A stretch of DNA of 64,000 nucleotides from Mycolicibacterium mucogenicum DSM 44124 (GCF_005670685.2 NZ_CP062008.1:124001-188000); one strand, 5' to 3'. Positions 43,183-52,936 are shown, counted from the stretch's first letter. Notes: a model not told the origin generated them from the sequence alone. Program-made: numbers and translations.

Positions 43183-44390
43183 GGATTCTCGCGTTGGGTG
43201 GCCCCGGGGCCATGGGTGCGGTAGCGGTCCGGCTCGCCGCGCGGCTGCCCGGGATCGACGAGATCGTCGTCGCGGACCGGGACGGCACCGCCGCGCACCG
43301 CCTGTGCGGACAACTCGCCGAGGCGCCGGTGCGGGTACGTGCGGCCCAGGTCGACGTCACGGACGAGGCGGCACTGCGTCAACTCCTCGACCCGGCCGAC
43401 CTCGTCGTCAACACCGTCGGGCCGTACTACCGCTTCGGAGTTCCGGTGCTGCGTGCCGCCATCGCGACGGGGACGCACTACGTCGACATCTGCGACGACT
43501 GGGAACCGACGGTACAGATGCTCGAGCTCGACGAAACCGCCCGGGCCGCAGGCATTTGCGCGGTCATCGGGATGGGCGCCAGCCCGGGCGTGAGCAACCT
43601 GCTCGCCGCCACCGCGGCCGCCGAACTCGACACGGTGCGCGACGCCTACACCGCCTGGCCGGTCGACGTGCCCGGGGCAGGCGGCGACGGCGGCGAGGTG
43701 CTGCTGGGCCCGGACGGCCGGCCCTCGGCGGCGGCCGTGCACTGGATGCTGCAGAGCAGCGGCAAGATCTGCACCGTCCGGGGCGGACAGCTGACGTTCG
43801 AGCGTCCGCTGCGCCCGGTCGGGCTGACGCTGCCAGGCGGCCGCCGCGGCACGGCGTACACGGTTGGTCACCCCGAGCCCATCACGTTGCGCCGTACGCT
43901 CGGACTCACCGGCGAGGCCGTCAACCTCATGGTGATGCGGCCGCAGACGCTGGCCTATCTCGACGTGCTGCGCCGCGACACCGACCGGCGCCGACTGACA
44001 CACGAGACGGCGGCCCTGCAGTTCGCGAAGCCGAACCTGTTGCGCTACTTACGATCTCTCCCACTGTCGGTCCGCAGCAAGGGGCCGGGCACGCTGCCGC
44101 CGTTCTTCGCCGCGGTGTCCGGCACGCGCGCCGGACGCGACTGCATGGTGCTGACCCACCTCGACCTGACCGGTACCGCGGCGGGACTGTTCGGGGACAT
44201 GGCCCGGGCCACCGGCATCCCGCTGGCGTTGGGGCTGGCGCAGATCGTCGACGGCACCGCGCGGCGTCCGGGAGTGCACCCGCCCGACGCCGTCATCGAC
44301 GCGCCGCGATTCTTCGCCGACCTGGCCCGCCAACTCGATCGGCCCGCCGGCCGGCCGCTCGTCATCGTCGAACAGGACGAGCGTGCCTAG
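43179..44390 (+). CDS. Saccharopine dehydrogenase-like NAD(P)-binding oxidoreductase
   Basis: A 403-residue protein with an N-terminal Rossmann domain (ILALGGPGAMGAVAVRLA, about residues 3-20; VVADRDG at about 30) and the family ADLVVNTVGPYYRFG segment at about 72-86, followed by a substrate domain GMGASPGVSNLLAA. It matches the saccharopine dehydrogenase/reductase family, mycobacterial members of which include enoyl-type lipid reductases and unknown dehydrogenases. It overlaps the hydrolase gene by 4 bp. The specific reaction is unknown. Confidence 0.84.
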   Translation: MRILALGGPGAMGAVAVRLAARLPGIDEIVVADRDGTAAHRLCGQLAEAPVRVRAAQVDVTDEAALRQLLDPADLVVNTVGPYYRFGVPVLRAAIATGTHYVDICDDWEPTVQMLELDETARAAGICAVIGMGASPGVSNLLAATAAAELDTVRDAYTAWPVDVPGAGGDGGEVLLGPDGRPSAAAVHWMLQSSGKICTVRGGQLTFERPLRPVGLTLPGGRRGTAYTVGHPEPITLRRTLGLTGEAVNLMVMRPQTLAYLDVLRRDTDRRRLTHETAALQFAKPNLLRYLRSLPLSVRSKGPGTLPPFFAAVSGTRAGRDCMVLTHLDLTGTAAGLFGDMARATGIPLALGLAQIVDGTARRPGVHPPDAVIDAPRFFADLARQLDRPAGRPLVIVEQDERA

Positions 44391-44436
44391 ACTTGGGAGC
44401 CCCGTCCGTCGTATCGCGGGCACAAGGAGCTGACCG

Positions 44437-45312
44437 TTGGACGCACCCATCGAAGTGCCGACCCGTACCCTCGTCGAGAGCATGTTGCGGGACGACGCGA
44501 CCATCGACGCCGGTGCGCTGTACGACGTCGCGGGCGAACTCGGGATGACGGACCAGCAGGTGCGGTTGTGCATCAAGCGACTGGTCGCCGACGGGCAGTT
44601 CGTCCAGGACGGGCGCGGCCGGAAAGCGGTGCTGCGGGCGACCGACGAGCTGCGCAGCAGCATCACCCCGGACCTCGACTATCTGCGGCTCATGTACGCC
44701 CAGGACCGGGGCGACGCGCCGTGGGACGGCCGCTGGCACGTCGTGGCGTTCGCGGTCCCGGAGTCGGTGCGGTCGGCGCGTGACGCGATGCGTGACGCGA
44801 TCGTGCGCCTCGGTGGCGCCGCGATTCAAGGTGGTCTGTACGTCTCCCCGAACGACTGGGAGCGTGAGATCGCCGCCACGGCCGAACAATTGGCGATCAC
44901 CGACCACGTCACCACGCTGACGACCACCGACTTGGCTGTCGGTGGCCGCGCCGAGCCGCGCGCCGTCGCCGACCACCTCTGGCCGCTGCACGACATCGCC
45001 GAACGTCACCGGCGCCTGCTCGCCGTCGCCGAACGCGCACTGTCCGCCTTGCCGGACGCCACCCCGACCGCGCAGCTCACCACGGCCATCGAACTGGCCG
45101 CCGAATTCACCCGCGCGCTCGAGGCCGACCCGCTGCTGCCACCAGAGTTGTTGCCGCAGCCGTGGATCGGCGTCGCCGCCCGCGCGAAGGTCGCGGAATG
45201 CTGGGCGGAGTTACTCAAAAGCGAAGCCCCGCAACGCATCAGGCTGTTTCAGTGGTATTCGGAGGTGGTGGCCGAAGTCGCGGCGCGCAGCAGTTCCGCC
45301 GCCTCGGTCTGA
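44437..45312 (+). CDS. PaaX-family transcriptional regulator
   Basis: A 291-residue regulator of the PaaX class, which in phenylacetate and related pathways represses until an aryl-CoA binds. The N-terminal winged HTH (about residues 8-65, LGMTDQQVRLCIKRLVADG), the central PaaX segment (PWDGRWHVVAFAVPE, GGLYVSPNDWE) and the C-terminal DPLLPPELLPQPWIG (about 230-245) are present. The start is TTG 44437 with AAGGAG about eight bases upstream. It follows the saccharopine-type gene by 46 bp and probably controls the 39951-44390 cluster. Its last 64 bases overlap the convergent ankyrin gene. Confidence 0.85.
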   Translation: MDAPIEVPTRTLVESMLRDDATIDAGALYDVAGELGMTDQQVRLCIKRLVADGQFVQDGRGRKAVLRATDELRSSITPDLDYLRLMYAQDRGDAPWDGRWHVVAFAVPESVRSARDAMRDAIVRLGGAAIQGGLYVSPNDWEREIAATAEQLAITDHVTTLTTTDLAVGGRAEPRAVADHLWPLHDIAERHRRLLAVAERALSALPDATPTAQLTTAIELAAEFTRALEADPLLPPELLPQPWIGVAARAKVAECWAELLKSEAPQRIRLFQWYSEVVAEVAARSSSAASV

Positions 45313-46415
45313 TAGGCGTGCTCGGCCCACTGCAACGGCGTCGACTCGAACCGTCCGTCGGTCAGGGACGGGTCCGCACCCGCCGCGAGCAGCCGCCGGA
45401 TCAGCGGCAGGTCGCCCTCCCACGCGGCCTGGTGCAGTGGCGTCGCGCCCTCATCGTCACGGGCGTTGGGATCATCGGGAAAGGTCTGCGTGACGAGTTC
45501 GACGCCGGACACGTCGATGCCGTGCCGGGCGAGCAGGTCGAGGCGGTCGCGGAACCCGTGCTCGGCGGCCCAGTGAATTTGCCGCTGCCACAGTTGTTCT
45601 CGGGTCTCCATCGCCTCGCCGAGCCGGCGTTCCCAGGGGCTGGGTCCGGCGTCGGCGAGACCGTGGGCGAACAGCAGCTCCAGGTGCGAATCGTCCGGGC
45701 GGAACATGCGGTTGTAGAGCGTCTGCTGATCAACCGGATGGGCCCCGCGGCGCAGGAGCAGCGTCGCGAGTTCGGTGGCATACGGATGCCGGGGCTGCCG
45801 CCGCGGCCCTTGCTCGCCTTCCCCGAACACGCCGGTCAACAGTGTGAACGGCGTCGACATGCCGCACCACAGGTAACCGTCGTTCGGGTCGGCGCCGGCG
45901 TCGAGCAGGAGCGTCGCGGCCGTCAGGACGTCATTTGCACTGCGGCCCAGGGGAACCCGCGAGTAGCAGAGATACATCATGGGCACCCAGTCGAACGGTC
46001 CACCGCCGGTGTTGGCGAGGGCGGGGCGCGTGGAGAGATGTTCGGCCAGAGCGACAGGGTCACTGGCGGCGGCCGCGGCCCAGATGCTGCGGTCGACCAG
46101 CTCTGGATCGCCGGCCAGCAGCTCGGCAGCGGCCTGCCATCGCGGCGGGGCGTCGGATTCGTCGTACCGCAACGAGGCCCATGCGCAGAACCGGTCGGCC
46201 GGGTCGAGGGCGTCCTCGTCGACCGCGCCCGGGTCGACGCTCAGATCAGCGGCCAGCCGCAGGTAGTGCACGAGCGCCGGCCAGCCGGTGAAGCCATAGC
46301 GACGGGCGACGGCGAACTGCGCGGCGTGCAGTGCGATGCCGTCCGCCCGCTGCAGTTGGCGGGCTTCGACGCGCAGTTTGTCCAGGGACGGATTGGTGGG
46401 CAGTGTGCTGGCCAT
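45249..46415 (-). CDS. Ankyrin-repeat protein
   Basis: A 388-residue protein with an N-terminal helical region (RRYGFTGWPALVHYLRLAAD) and several ankyrin-type repeats: AATLLLDAGADPNDGYLW, TELATLLLRRGAHPVD, RLDLLARHGIDVSG and DDEGATPLHQAAWEGDLPLI / RRLLAAGADPSLTDG near residues 330-360. It probably mediates protein contacts. It converges on, and overlaps by 64 bp, the PaaX gene. ATG 46415 is the natural start. The partner is unknown. Confidence 0.83.
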   Translation of the reverse strand: MASTLPTNPSLDKLRVEARQLQRADGIALHAAQFAVARRYGFTGWPALVHYLRLAADLSVDPGAVDEDALDPADRFCAWASLRYDESDAPPRWQAAAELLAGDPELVDRSIWAAAAASDPVALAEHLSTRPALANTGGGPFDWVPMMYLCYSRVPLGRSANDVLTAATLLLDAGADPNDGYLWCGMSTPFTLLTGVFGEGEQGPRRQPRHPYATELATLLLRRGAHPVDQQTLYNRMFRPDDSHLELLFAHGLADAGPSPWERRLGEAMETREQLWQRQIHWAAEHGFRDRLDLLARHGIDVSGVELVTQTFPDDPNARDDEGATPLHQAAWEGDLPLIRRLLAAGADPSLTDGRFESTPLQWAEHAYQTEAAELLRAATSATTSEYH

Positions 46416-46573
46416 GACGGCCTCCTCTCATGCGCCCGCGTCCGCGAATCGGGCCGAGAAGAGGTCGGTCACAAGGTAAAGCAATCAGCAGGGAGGCTGA
46501 GCCCCTTCGAGCGGACGTCGGGCGGTCCTGCGCGCCCGACCTCACGCTATCACCGAGCCCGCCCACCGGGTGT

Positions 46574-46618
46574 TTTGTGCACGATTTTCCGCGCCTACCG
46601 CGGAAAATCGTGCACAAA
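46574..46618. terminator. Long perfect hairpin (palindrome family A copy 1)
   Basis: The 20-base arms 46574-46593 (TTTGTGCACGATTTTCCGCG) and 46599-46618 are exact complements with a CCTAC loop. The element begins seven bases past the ilvD stop and therefore terminates the minus-strand ilvD transcript upstream of the ankyrin gene. A close relative with changed but still paired arms lies at 62668-62714. Confidence 0.85.
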
Positions 46619-46624
46619 TCCCGG

Positions 46625-48325
46625 CTAGGTGCAGACGGCGCCGACGGCGGCGGACTGGACCAGCTTGGTGTACTTGGCCAGCACGCCGGTCTTGTAGCGC
46701 GGCGGCAGCGGCTCGAAACCTTCACGGCGCGAAGCCAATTCGGCCTCGTCGACCAATAGGTCGAGCTTGCCGTTGGCGACGTCGAGGCGGATGCGGTCAC
46801 CGTCGCGCACGAACGCGATGGGGCCGCCGTCGACGGCCTCCGGCGCGATGTGCCCGACGCACAGGCCCGTCGTCCCGCCCGAGAAGCGGCCGTCGGTCAT
46901 CAGCAGTACGTCCTTGCCCAGGCCGGCGCCCTTGATGGCGCCGGTGATGGCGAGCATCTCGCGCATGCCCGGGCCGCCCTTGGGGCCCTCATAGCGGATG
47001 ACGACGACGTCGCCGTGCGTGATGGTGCCGTCCTCCAGTGCGTCGAGGGCGGCTCGCTCGCGCTCGAAAACCCTTGCGGTGCCTTCGAACACGTCGGAGT
47101 CGAAGCCGGCCGACTTCACGACGGCGCCCTCGGGGGCGAGCGAGCCGTGCAGGATGGTGATGCCGCCCGTCGGGTGGATCGGGTTGTTCATGGCGCGCAG
47201 CACCTTGCCATCCGGGTCGGGCGGCGCGATGTGGGCGAGGTTCTCGGCCATGGTCTTGCCGGTGACGGTGAGGCAATCACCGTGCAGCAGACCGGCATCC
47301 AGCAGCGCGCGCATGACGACGGGCACGCCGCCGATCTCGTCGACGTCCTTCATCACGTGGCGGCCGAAGGGCTTCACGTCGGCCAGGTGCGGCACCTTGT
47401 TGCCGATGCGGGTGAAGTCGGCGAGCGTCAGCTCGACCTCGGCCTCGCGGGCGATGGCCAGCAGGTGCAGCACCGCGTTGGTGGAGCCACCGAAGGCCAT
47501 GACGACGGCGATGGCGTTCTCGAACGCCTCCTTGGTCAGGATGTCGCGGGCGGTGATGCCGCGGCGCAGCATCTCGACGACGGCCTCGCCGGACTTGCGG
47601 GCGAACTCGTCGCGGCGCTTGTCGATGGCGACGGGAGAAGCGCTGCCCGGCAACGACATACCGAGGGCCTCGGCCGCCGACGCCATGGTGTTGGCGGTGT
47701 ACATACCGCCACAGGCGCCCTCGCCCGGACAGATGGCGCGCTCGATGATGTCGACGTCCTCGCGGGACATCAGCCCGCGGGCGCACGCACCGACGGCCTC
47801 GAAGGCGTCGATGATGGTGACTTCCTTCTCGGTGCCGTCGGTCAGCTTCGCGACGCCCGGCATGATCGAGCCGTTGTAGAAGAAGACGCTGGCCAGGTTC
47901 AGCCGGGCGGCCGCCATGAGCATGCCGGGGATCGACTTGTCGCAGCCGGCGAGCAGCACCGAGCCGTCCAGGCGCTCGGCCTGCATGACGGTCTCGACGC
48001 TGTCGGCGATGACCTCGCGCGACACCAGCGAGAAGTGCATGCCCTCGTGGCCCATCGAGATGCCGTCGGAGACGGAGATGGTGCCGAACTCCAGCGGGTA
48101 ACCGCCGGCGGCGTGCACGCCCTCCTTGACCGACTGCGCCAGCCGCTGCAGCGACATGTTGCAGGGGGTGATCTCGTTCCACGACGACCCGACGCCGATC
48201 TGCGGCTTGACCCAGTCGTCGTCACCCATCCCTACCGCGCGCAGCATGCCGCGGGCTGCGGTTTTCTCGAGACCGTCGGTGACGTCGCGGCTGCGGGGCT
48301 TGATATCGGGCTGATCTGCAGACAT
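46625..48325 (-). CDS. ilvD: Dihydroxy-acid dehydratase
   Basis: A 566-residue IlvD/Edd enzyme that dehydrates dihydroxy acids to 2-oxo acids in valine, isoleucine and pantothenate synthesis. Fe-S cluster cysteines are visible in EITPCNMS (about residue 53), [10 protein letters not shown] (about 126) and the [12 protein letters not shown] segment (about 200). DGRFSGGT and VGHIAPEA near the C-terminus are characteristic. ATG 48325 ([10 protein letters not shown]) was chosen; the frame stays open to 48364. It is divergent from the copper sensor gene, as Rv0189c-Rv0190. Confidence 0.95.
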   Translation of the reverse strand: MSADQPDIKPRSRDVTDGLEKTAARGMLRAVGMGDDDWVKPQIGVGSSWNEITPCNMSLQRLAQSVKEGVHAAGGYPLEFGTISVSDGISMGHEGMHFSLVSREVIADSVETVMQAERLDGSVLLAGCDKSIPGMLMAAARLNLASVFFYNGSIMPGVAKLTDGTEKEVTIIDAFEAVGACARGLMSREDVDIIERAICPGEGACGGMYTANTMASAAEALGMSLPGSASPVAIDKRRDEFARKSGEAVVEMLRRGITARDILTKEAFENAIAVVMAFGGSTNAVLHLLAIAREAEVELTLADFTRIGNKVPHLADVKPFGRHVMKDVDEIGGVPVVMRALLDAGLLHGDCLTVTGKTMAENLAHIAPPDPDGKVLRAMNNPIHPTGGITILHGSLAPEGAVVKSAGFDSDVFEGTARVFERERAALDALEDGTITHGDVVVIRYEGPKGGPGMREMLAITGAIKGAGLGKDVLLMTDGRFSGGTTGLCVGHIAPEAVDGGPIAFVRDGDRIRLDVANGKLDLLVDEAELASRREGFEPLPPRYKTGVLAKYTKLVQSAAVGAVCT

Positions 48326-48367
48326 GCAGGTAAGTATGCCGGTCGCTACCAAGTCAACTTGCATTGG

Positions 48368-48384
48368 ATACCCCTAAGGGGTAT
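48368..48384. promoter_or_regulatory. CsoR/RicR-type copper operator
   Basis: ATACCCCTAAGGGGTAT is a perfect dyad and contains TACCC-N5-GGGTA, the RicR-type box. It lies 16 bp upstream of the sensor gene start and also in front of ilvD (start 48325). Autoregulation is strongly implied. Confidence 0.85.
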
Positions 48385-48400
48385 GCGGTACGCTGGGCTT

Positions 48401-48754
48401 ATGACGGCAGACGAGTCGGGGGCACCAGGGGGCCACCCTGAGGCCTCACGCGGCGATGCGCCGAAGGAAGCCCAACACGGCTATTCGCCGAACAAAGACA
48501 ACTACGCCAAGCGGCTGCGGCGCGTCGAGGGACAGGTCCGCGGCATCGCCAAGATGATCGACGAGGACAAGTACTGCATCGACGTGTTGACGCAGATCAG
48601 CGCGGTCAACAGCGCCCTGCAGTCGGTCGCGCTGGCGCTGCTCGACGAGCACCTGGGGCACTGCGTGAGCCATGCGGTGGCCGTCGGCGGCGACGAGGCC
48701 GAGCAGAAGCTGGCCGAGGCCTCCGCGGCGATTGCGCGGCTCGTCCGGTCCTGA
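48401..48754 (+). CDS. ricR: CsoR-family copper-sensing repressor, RicR (Rv0190) type
   Basis: A 117-residue all-helical copper-responsive repressor. After a disordered N-terminus of about 25 residues, the CsoR core shows the Cu(I) ligand set: Cys in DKYCIDVL (about residue 52) and His/Cys in DEHLGHCVSHA (about 78-81). NYAKRLRRVEGQVRGIAKMI is the DNA-contact helix region. Apo-protein represses; copper binding releases the DNA. ATG 48401 follows the operator. Synteny with ilvD supports the RicR assignment, whose regulon in M. tuberculosis is copper resistance genes outside this window. Confidence 0.88.
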   Translation: MTADESGAPGGHPEASRGDAPKEAQHGYSPNKDNYAKRLRRVEGQVRGIAKMIDEDKYCIDVLTQISAVNSALQSVALALLDEHLGHCVSHAVAVGGDEAEQKLAEASAAIARLVRS

Positions 48755-48758
48755 CGCC

Positions 48759-48832
48759 GATCACAACGTTCGGCTGAGAGCGGCGATAACCGTATATACG
48801 TTCAACGACGCTCTCAGCCGGACGTTGTGATC
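48759..48832. terminator. Long inverted repeat between convergent genes, with inner palindrome
   Basis: The 24-base arms at 48759-48782 and 48809-48832 match except at one position (GATCACAACGT...GAGAGCG). The 26-base loop contains the perfect palindrome CGTATATACG (48791-48800). It lies between stops at 48754 and 48844 and probably terminates both transcripts. Confidence 0.65.
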
Positions 48833-48843
48833 GTGCCGCGACG

Positions 48844-50436
48844 CTAATGCCCGGCGACGACGTCCGACTCGTCGACCGTGACGGGTTCATCGGCCCCGGG
48901 TAACCGGGAGTACGCGGCGCACACCAGACCGAAGAACAGGTAGCCCAGGGCGACCTGTGGATTGGCCGCCCATGCCACCTCGGGTGCGTGGATGAGGCCG
49001 ATGAAGGACAACGCCGCACCGACGGCCGACGCGATCGCCGCGTAGAGGAACTTCTTCTCCAGGATGAAGGTCACCATGGTGCCCAGGATCAGGCCGACGA
49101 GTACCGCGCCCTCGCCGAGCGTCTGCAGCCCCTGGTAGACCACGCCGGCGCCGTTGAGCTTGTCCAGGCCCACAGCTGAGGCCGAGGTGCCCGCGGCGTT
49201 CAGCGCGTTGTCGACCAGGCCGCCGGCCCATTGCGCGAGGTTGGGCAGCAGCGCCGCGACGACGGCGACGGCATGCAGGCGAGGCACCGCCTGGAAGGCC
49301 TGCGCGCCGATCAGCAGGCCGATGTAGAGCAGGATCGGCACGATCGCGGGCACCGGCAACAGCGCGTCGAGTACGCCGAACAGGCCCAGGAAGCAGAAGG
49401 CCCCGATCAGCACGCCGCTGGCCAGTGAATACCCGGCCCGGCCGCCGGCGTCCTTCCAGCCGGGGTGGCCGATGTAGACGGCCAGCGGGAACGGTGAGCC
49501 GAAGGCCGACCCGATCACCGCACCCGCGCCGTCGGCCAGCAGCACGCTGCGCAGGTTGTAGTTGTCGCCGGCGGCGGCCGCGCTCTCGACGTTGCTCATC
49601 GCCTCGGTGAAGTTGTAGACGCCGAGGGGTATCGCCGTCCCCAGCAGCGGGGCCAGATGCGACAGGCCCGACAGCAGCATGCCGACCCGCAGATCGGGGA
49701 GCCCGATCGCGATGTCGGACACCGCCTTGGCGACATCGGGCGCCGACATGAACCCGCCGATCCAGCCGATGGCGGTACCGACGAGCAGCGCGGCCAGTCC
49801 GGTCGGGATGCCGAATGGCAGCTTCACGTCGGTGAAGAAGCCGATCAGGATGATCGCCAGCACCGGCAGTCCGATCCAGGCCGCCTCCCACATCTGCGCT
49901 GCCGGCCGCATCGAGATGAAGGTGATGGAGATGCCGGCCAGCGTCCCGAGCATGGCCGCCCGCGGTGTCAGCTTGCGGATGTAGGGGCCGACGAACGCGC
50001 CGATCATGACGATGATGCCGATCATGAAGGCCCACGCCAGCCCCGCCTGCCAGGCCTGCATCGCATCCTTGGTGTGCAGGTAGACCGGCAGCATCACCAC
50101 GAACACGACGATGAACATGTGCGGCACGCTCGGGCCGTAGGGCAAAGCTGTTACGTCCGTGCGGTTTTCGCGCCGGGCGAGGCGCCGGGCCAGGAACGTG
50201 TAGTAGAGATTGCCGAGGATCAGGGCCACGCCGAGCGCGGGCAGGATGGTGCCGAGCACGTCGCCGGCCGGGACCTTGACGACGCCGATCATGAGACCCG
50301 TCAGCGTCAGGACATTGACCAGGATGTTGAAGCCCAGCCCGAAGAACGCGTTGGTGTCGCCGCGCGTCCACCACGGGATGGACAGGGCCGGCTTGGGGGT
50401 TCCGGCGGCCGGGGGATCGGAGACGTCGGTGGACAT
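48844..50436 (-). CDS. NCS2-like xanthine/uracil-type permease
   Basis: A 530-residue integral membrane transporter with 12 or more hydrophobic segments and the family elements NAFFGLGFNILVNVLTLTGL (about residues 29-48), LPYGPSVPHMF (about 97), GVYNFTEAMSNVESA (about 275) and GSPFPLAVYIGHPGWK (about 310). It resembles putative guanine/xanthine/uracil permeases. Position 13 bp downstream of the biuret hydrolase gene suggests import of biuret, a ureide or a related nitrogen compound. ATG 50436 is preceded by AGAGGA. The substrate is inferred. Confidence 0.82.
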   Translation of the reverse strand: MSTDVSDPPAAGTPKPALSIPWWTRGDTNAFFGLGFNILVNVLTLTGLMIGVVKVPAGDVLGTILPALGVALILGNLYYTFLARRLARRENRTDVTALPYGPSVPHMFIVVFVVMLPVYLHTKDAMQAWQAGLAWAFMIGIIVMIGAFVGPYIRKLTPRAAMLGTLAGISITFISMRPAAQMWEAAWIGLPVLAIILIGFFTDVKLPFGIPTGLAALLVGTAIGWIGGFMSAPDVAKAVSDIAIGLPDLRVGMLLSGLSHLAPLLGTAIPLGVYNFTEAMSNVESAAAAGDNYNLRSVLLADGAGAVIGSAFGSPFPLAVYIGHPGWKDAGGRAGYSLASGVLIGAFCFLGLFGVLDALLPVPAIVPILLYIGLLIGAQAFQAVPRLHAVAVVAALLPNLAQWAGGLVDNALNAAGTSASAVGLDKLNGAGVVYQGLQTLGEGAVLVGLILGTMVTFILEKKFLYAAIASAVGAALSFIGLIHAPEVAWAANPQVALGYLFFGLVCAAYSRLPGADEPVTVDESDVVAGH

Positions 50437-50449
50437 GGGCAGGTCCTCT

Positions 50450-51148
50450 CTAAACCGCGGAAGGTGATGGGGCGGCGAGTTGTTGCAGTGCCGGAATGAC
50501 GGCCGCGGTGTCCGCGACCCAGCCGAAGATGCCGCCCTGCGCGGCGATCATTTGCAGGCCCACGCGCTGGAACTCCGGGAAATATGAACCGACGCAATCG
50601 GATACGACGAGGCACTCGTAGCCGCGGTCGTTGGCTTCGCGGGTGGTGGTGTGCACGCACACCTCGGTGGTGACACCGGTGACGAGCAGCTGCGTGATGC
50701 CCGCATCGGTCAGCGCGTCCTGCAGCCCGGTGGCGTAGAAGGCGCCTTTGCCGGGCTTGTCGATCACCAACTCGCCGTCGATAGGGGCCAGCTCGTCAAC
50801 GATGTCGTGACCGTATTCGCCGCGGATCAGGATGCGCCCGTACTTGCCGGGGTCCCCGATGCGCTTCGACGGCGCACCGCGATTGAGCTTGGCGGGCGGG
50901 CAGTCCGACAGGTCGGGTTCGTGGCCCTCGCGGGTGTGGATGACCATGACGCCGGCCGCGCGGGCCGCGGCGAGCAGCGCCGCCAGCGGTGGCACCACCT
51001 TGAGCAGCTGGTCGACGTCGTTGCCGAGGCTCTCGCCGAAGCCGCCGGGCAGCAGGAAATCACGCTGCATGTCGATGACGATCAGCGCGGTCTGACCGGC
51101 GGTCAGCGTGAACGGTGTCGGTGCGGCCGGTACCGCGACGGACGTCAT
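50450..51148 (-). CDS. biuH: Biuret hydrolase-like cysteine hydrolase (isochorismatase fold)
   Basis: A 232-residue amidohydrolase. The Asp-Lys-Cys triad is visible in VIDMQRDF (Asp at about 26), [11 protein letters not shown] (Lys at about 133) and [10 protein letters not shown] (Cys at about 166). [16 protein letters not shown] sequence ([11 protein letters not shown]), [12 protein letters not shown] and [13 protein letters not shown] match the biuret hydrolase group closely. It would turn biuret into allophanate and ammonia. The gene next upstream encodes allophanate hydrolase with a 4-bp overlap, which makes biuret the best substrate guess; ureidoacrylate-type activity is the alternative. 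Confidence 0.82.
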   Translation of the reverse strand: MTSVAVPAAPTPFTLTAGQTALIVIDMQRDFLLPGGFGESLGNDVDQLLKVVPPLAALLAAARAAGVMVIHTREGHEPDLSDCPPAKLNRGAPSKRIGDPGKYGRILIRGEYGHDIVDELAPIDGELVIDKPGKGAFYATGLQDALTDAGITQLLVTGVTTEVCVHTTTREANDRGYECLVVSDCVGSYFPEFQRVGLQMIAAQGGIFGWVADTAAVIPALQQLAAPSPSAV

Positions 51149-52554
51149 GCGAGCTCCGTGACCGCCGCCGCGGCGACCTCGGTCGTCGCGCGGGGCTCGT
51201 CGAGGATGCGCGCGGCCAGCGTCAGCGCGGTGTCGTCCGACAGGGCGTTGCCCAGCAGCATCGCGCTGTAGGGCCGGCCGTCACTGGTCGTGCCGAGCGG
51301 GACCGCGACGCCCAGCAGATCGAGCAGATTGCCGAAGTGCGTGTAGTGGCCCAGCATCGTGTTGCAGTTGATCGGGTTCGCCTGCACCTGCTCGACGGTG
51401 AAGGTGGTTCCGATGGTCGGCACCACGAGGACGTCCATGGTCTGCCAGAGGCGGCCCACCTCGGCTTTGAGCTCCTGCAGTTTCTGCAGGGCGGCGAACG
51501 CGTCCACCGCGGTGTAGTTCAGCCCGCTGCGGAAGATGTCCCGCACCACGGGGTGGATCGAATCGGGTTGCGCAGCAAGGAAATCACCGAACTCGACGAG
51601 CCGCTCGGCGACCCACGGGCCCTGGTAGAGCAGGGCGCCCGCGGCGAGGAACGGTGCCAGTGACACCTCGACGATGTCGGCCAGGCGCTCGAGGTGTTCA
51701 CGGAAACTCAGATGCGCCGCGCGCATGGCCTCGTCGCCGAAGAACTCCAGCTCGGCGATCGGCGGCAGGCCGACCCGGATCGGACCGCCGCCGTGACGCG
51801 GTCCCCGGTCGCGCGACCAGGCGTCGGCGTCGTCGCGGGCGGCCAGCACGTCGAACACCCGGTCCACGTCGTCGATGCAGCCCGCCATCACGCTGAGGCA
51901 GTCCAGCGATTTGCACGCCGGTACCAGTCCGACGGTGCTGATCAGTCCGCGGGACGGTTTGAAACCCACCACGCCGTTGAGGGCGGCGGGGACCCGCCCG
52001 GACCCGGCGGTGTCGGTGGCCACCGCGAACGGCACCTGGCCCAGGGCGACGGCCAGCGCGGAGCCCGAACTGGACCCGCCCGAGATGAGGCCACCGCCGT
52101 AGACGCTGCGCGGCACCGTGTAGGGCGTCCGGGTGCCGTTGAGGCCGGTGGCGAACTGGTCGAGGTTGGTCTTGCCGACGTAGAGCGCACCCGCGTCGAG
52201 CAGGCGTTGCACCGCCGGCGCGGTCCGCTCGGCGACGTACGCGTAGTCCGGGCAGGACAGGGTCGTGGGCACCCCGGCGACGTCGATGCTGTCTTTTACG
52301 CCGAACGGCACGCCGTACAGCGGCAGCGTACGTGCGCCGGGCCGGTTCTCGATCTCGGCTGCGGCCGCCAGCAGCTCCTCGCGCGGCACGACGGACAACC
52401 AGGTGCCGTCGTCCCCGCGGGCGGCTATCGCATCGGCGACGCGGGCCGCGGTCTTGACCGGGGAGCCGGTGCCGCCGGCGTGCGAAGCCAGGATTTCGGC
52501 CACCGACGGGCCGATCGTCGGACCGGTGGCGAACCCGTGCACATCAGAACCCAT
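51145..52554 (-). CDS. atzF: Allophanate hydrolase (AtzF type)
   Basis: A 469-residue amidase-signature enzyme that hydrolyses allophanate to CO2 and ammonia. The catalytic Lys is in [12 protein letters not shown] (about residue 88), and the Ser-Ser pair in [16 protein letters not shown] (about 159-174) with [12 protein letters not shown] further on. The C-terminal allophanate-specific domain of longer AtzF forms is missing, so this is the short, amidase-only form. No urea carboxylase is present nearby, so allophanate must come from biuret. ATG 52554 starts the cluster and its stop overlaps the biuret hydrolase start. Confidence 0.82.
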   Translation of the reverse strand: MGSDVHGFATGPTIGPSVAEILASHAGGTGSPVKTAARVADAIAARGDDGTWLSVVPREELLAAAAEIENRPGARTLPLYGVPFGVKDSIDVAGVPTTLSCPDYAYVAERTAPAVQRLLDAGALYVGKTNLDQFATGLNGTRTPYTVPRSVYGGGLISGGSSSGSALAVALGQVPFAVATDTAGSGRVPAALNGVVGFKPSRGLISTVGLVPACKSLDCLSVMAGCIDDVDRVFDVLAARDDADAWSRDRGPRHGGGPIRVGLPPIAELEFFGDEAMRAAHLSFREHLERLADIVEVSLAPFLAAGALLYQGPWVAERLVEFGDFLAAQPDSIHPVVRDIFRSGLNYTAVDAFAALQKLQELKAEVGRLWQTMDVLVVPTIGTTFTVEQVQANPINCNTMLGHYTHFGNLLDLLGVAVPLGTTSDGRPYSAMLLGNALSDDTALTLAARILDEPRATTEVAAAAVTELA

Positions 52555-52636
52555 GCCTGACCATTGTCAGCAGCATGATGGCGCCGGCAGTACGGGCGTG
52601 TGTCGATCGTGTTAGGGGTCGTCGGCCGAGTGCCGG

Positions 52637-52936
52637 CTAGGCGCCGAGTTCGTCCTCGATGCGCTGGACCTTCGCGGTCAGCTGGCCGGTGTAGCCGGGC
52701 CGGATGTCGGCCTTGAGGACCAGGCTGACGCGTGGGGACACCGCCGCCACGGCCTCCACGGCTCGTTTGACCACGGCCATCACCTCGTCCCACTCACCTT
52801 CGATGTTCGTGAACATCGCGTTGGTCTCGTTGGGCAGGCCGGACTCGCGCACCACCCGCACGGCTGCGGCGACGGCCGCGGCGACACCGCCGGACTCGTC
52901 GCCACCCATCGGGCTGACGCTGAAGGCAACAATCAC
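52637..52936 (-). CDS. MTH1187/YkoF-type thiamine-binding protein
   Basis: A 99-residue ferredoxin-like-fold protein: [10 protein letters not shown] at the N-terminus, an internal helix ([19 protein letters not shown] at about 32-50) and [12 protein letters not shown], matching the DUF77/thiamine-binding family. These small proteins bind thiamine or hydroxymethylpyrimidine and form tetramers. The start is GTG 52936. It does not overlap the allophanate operon and lies 82 bp from it. It is divergent from the L,D-transpeptidase gene. Confidence 0.82.
   Translation of the reverse strand: MIVAFSVSPMGGDESGGVAAAVAAAVRVVRESGLPNETNAMFTNIEGEWDEVMAVVKRAVEAVAAVSPRVSLVLKADIRPGYTGQLTAKVQRIEDELGA

Noticed and set aside
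46850..48754. 634-codon plus-strand frame opposite ilvD running into ricR
   Set aside because: Only the last 117 codons encode a recognisable protein (CsoR/RicR core), with its own start just after the operator. The rest mirrors ilvD.
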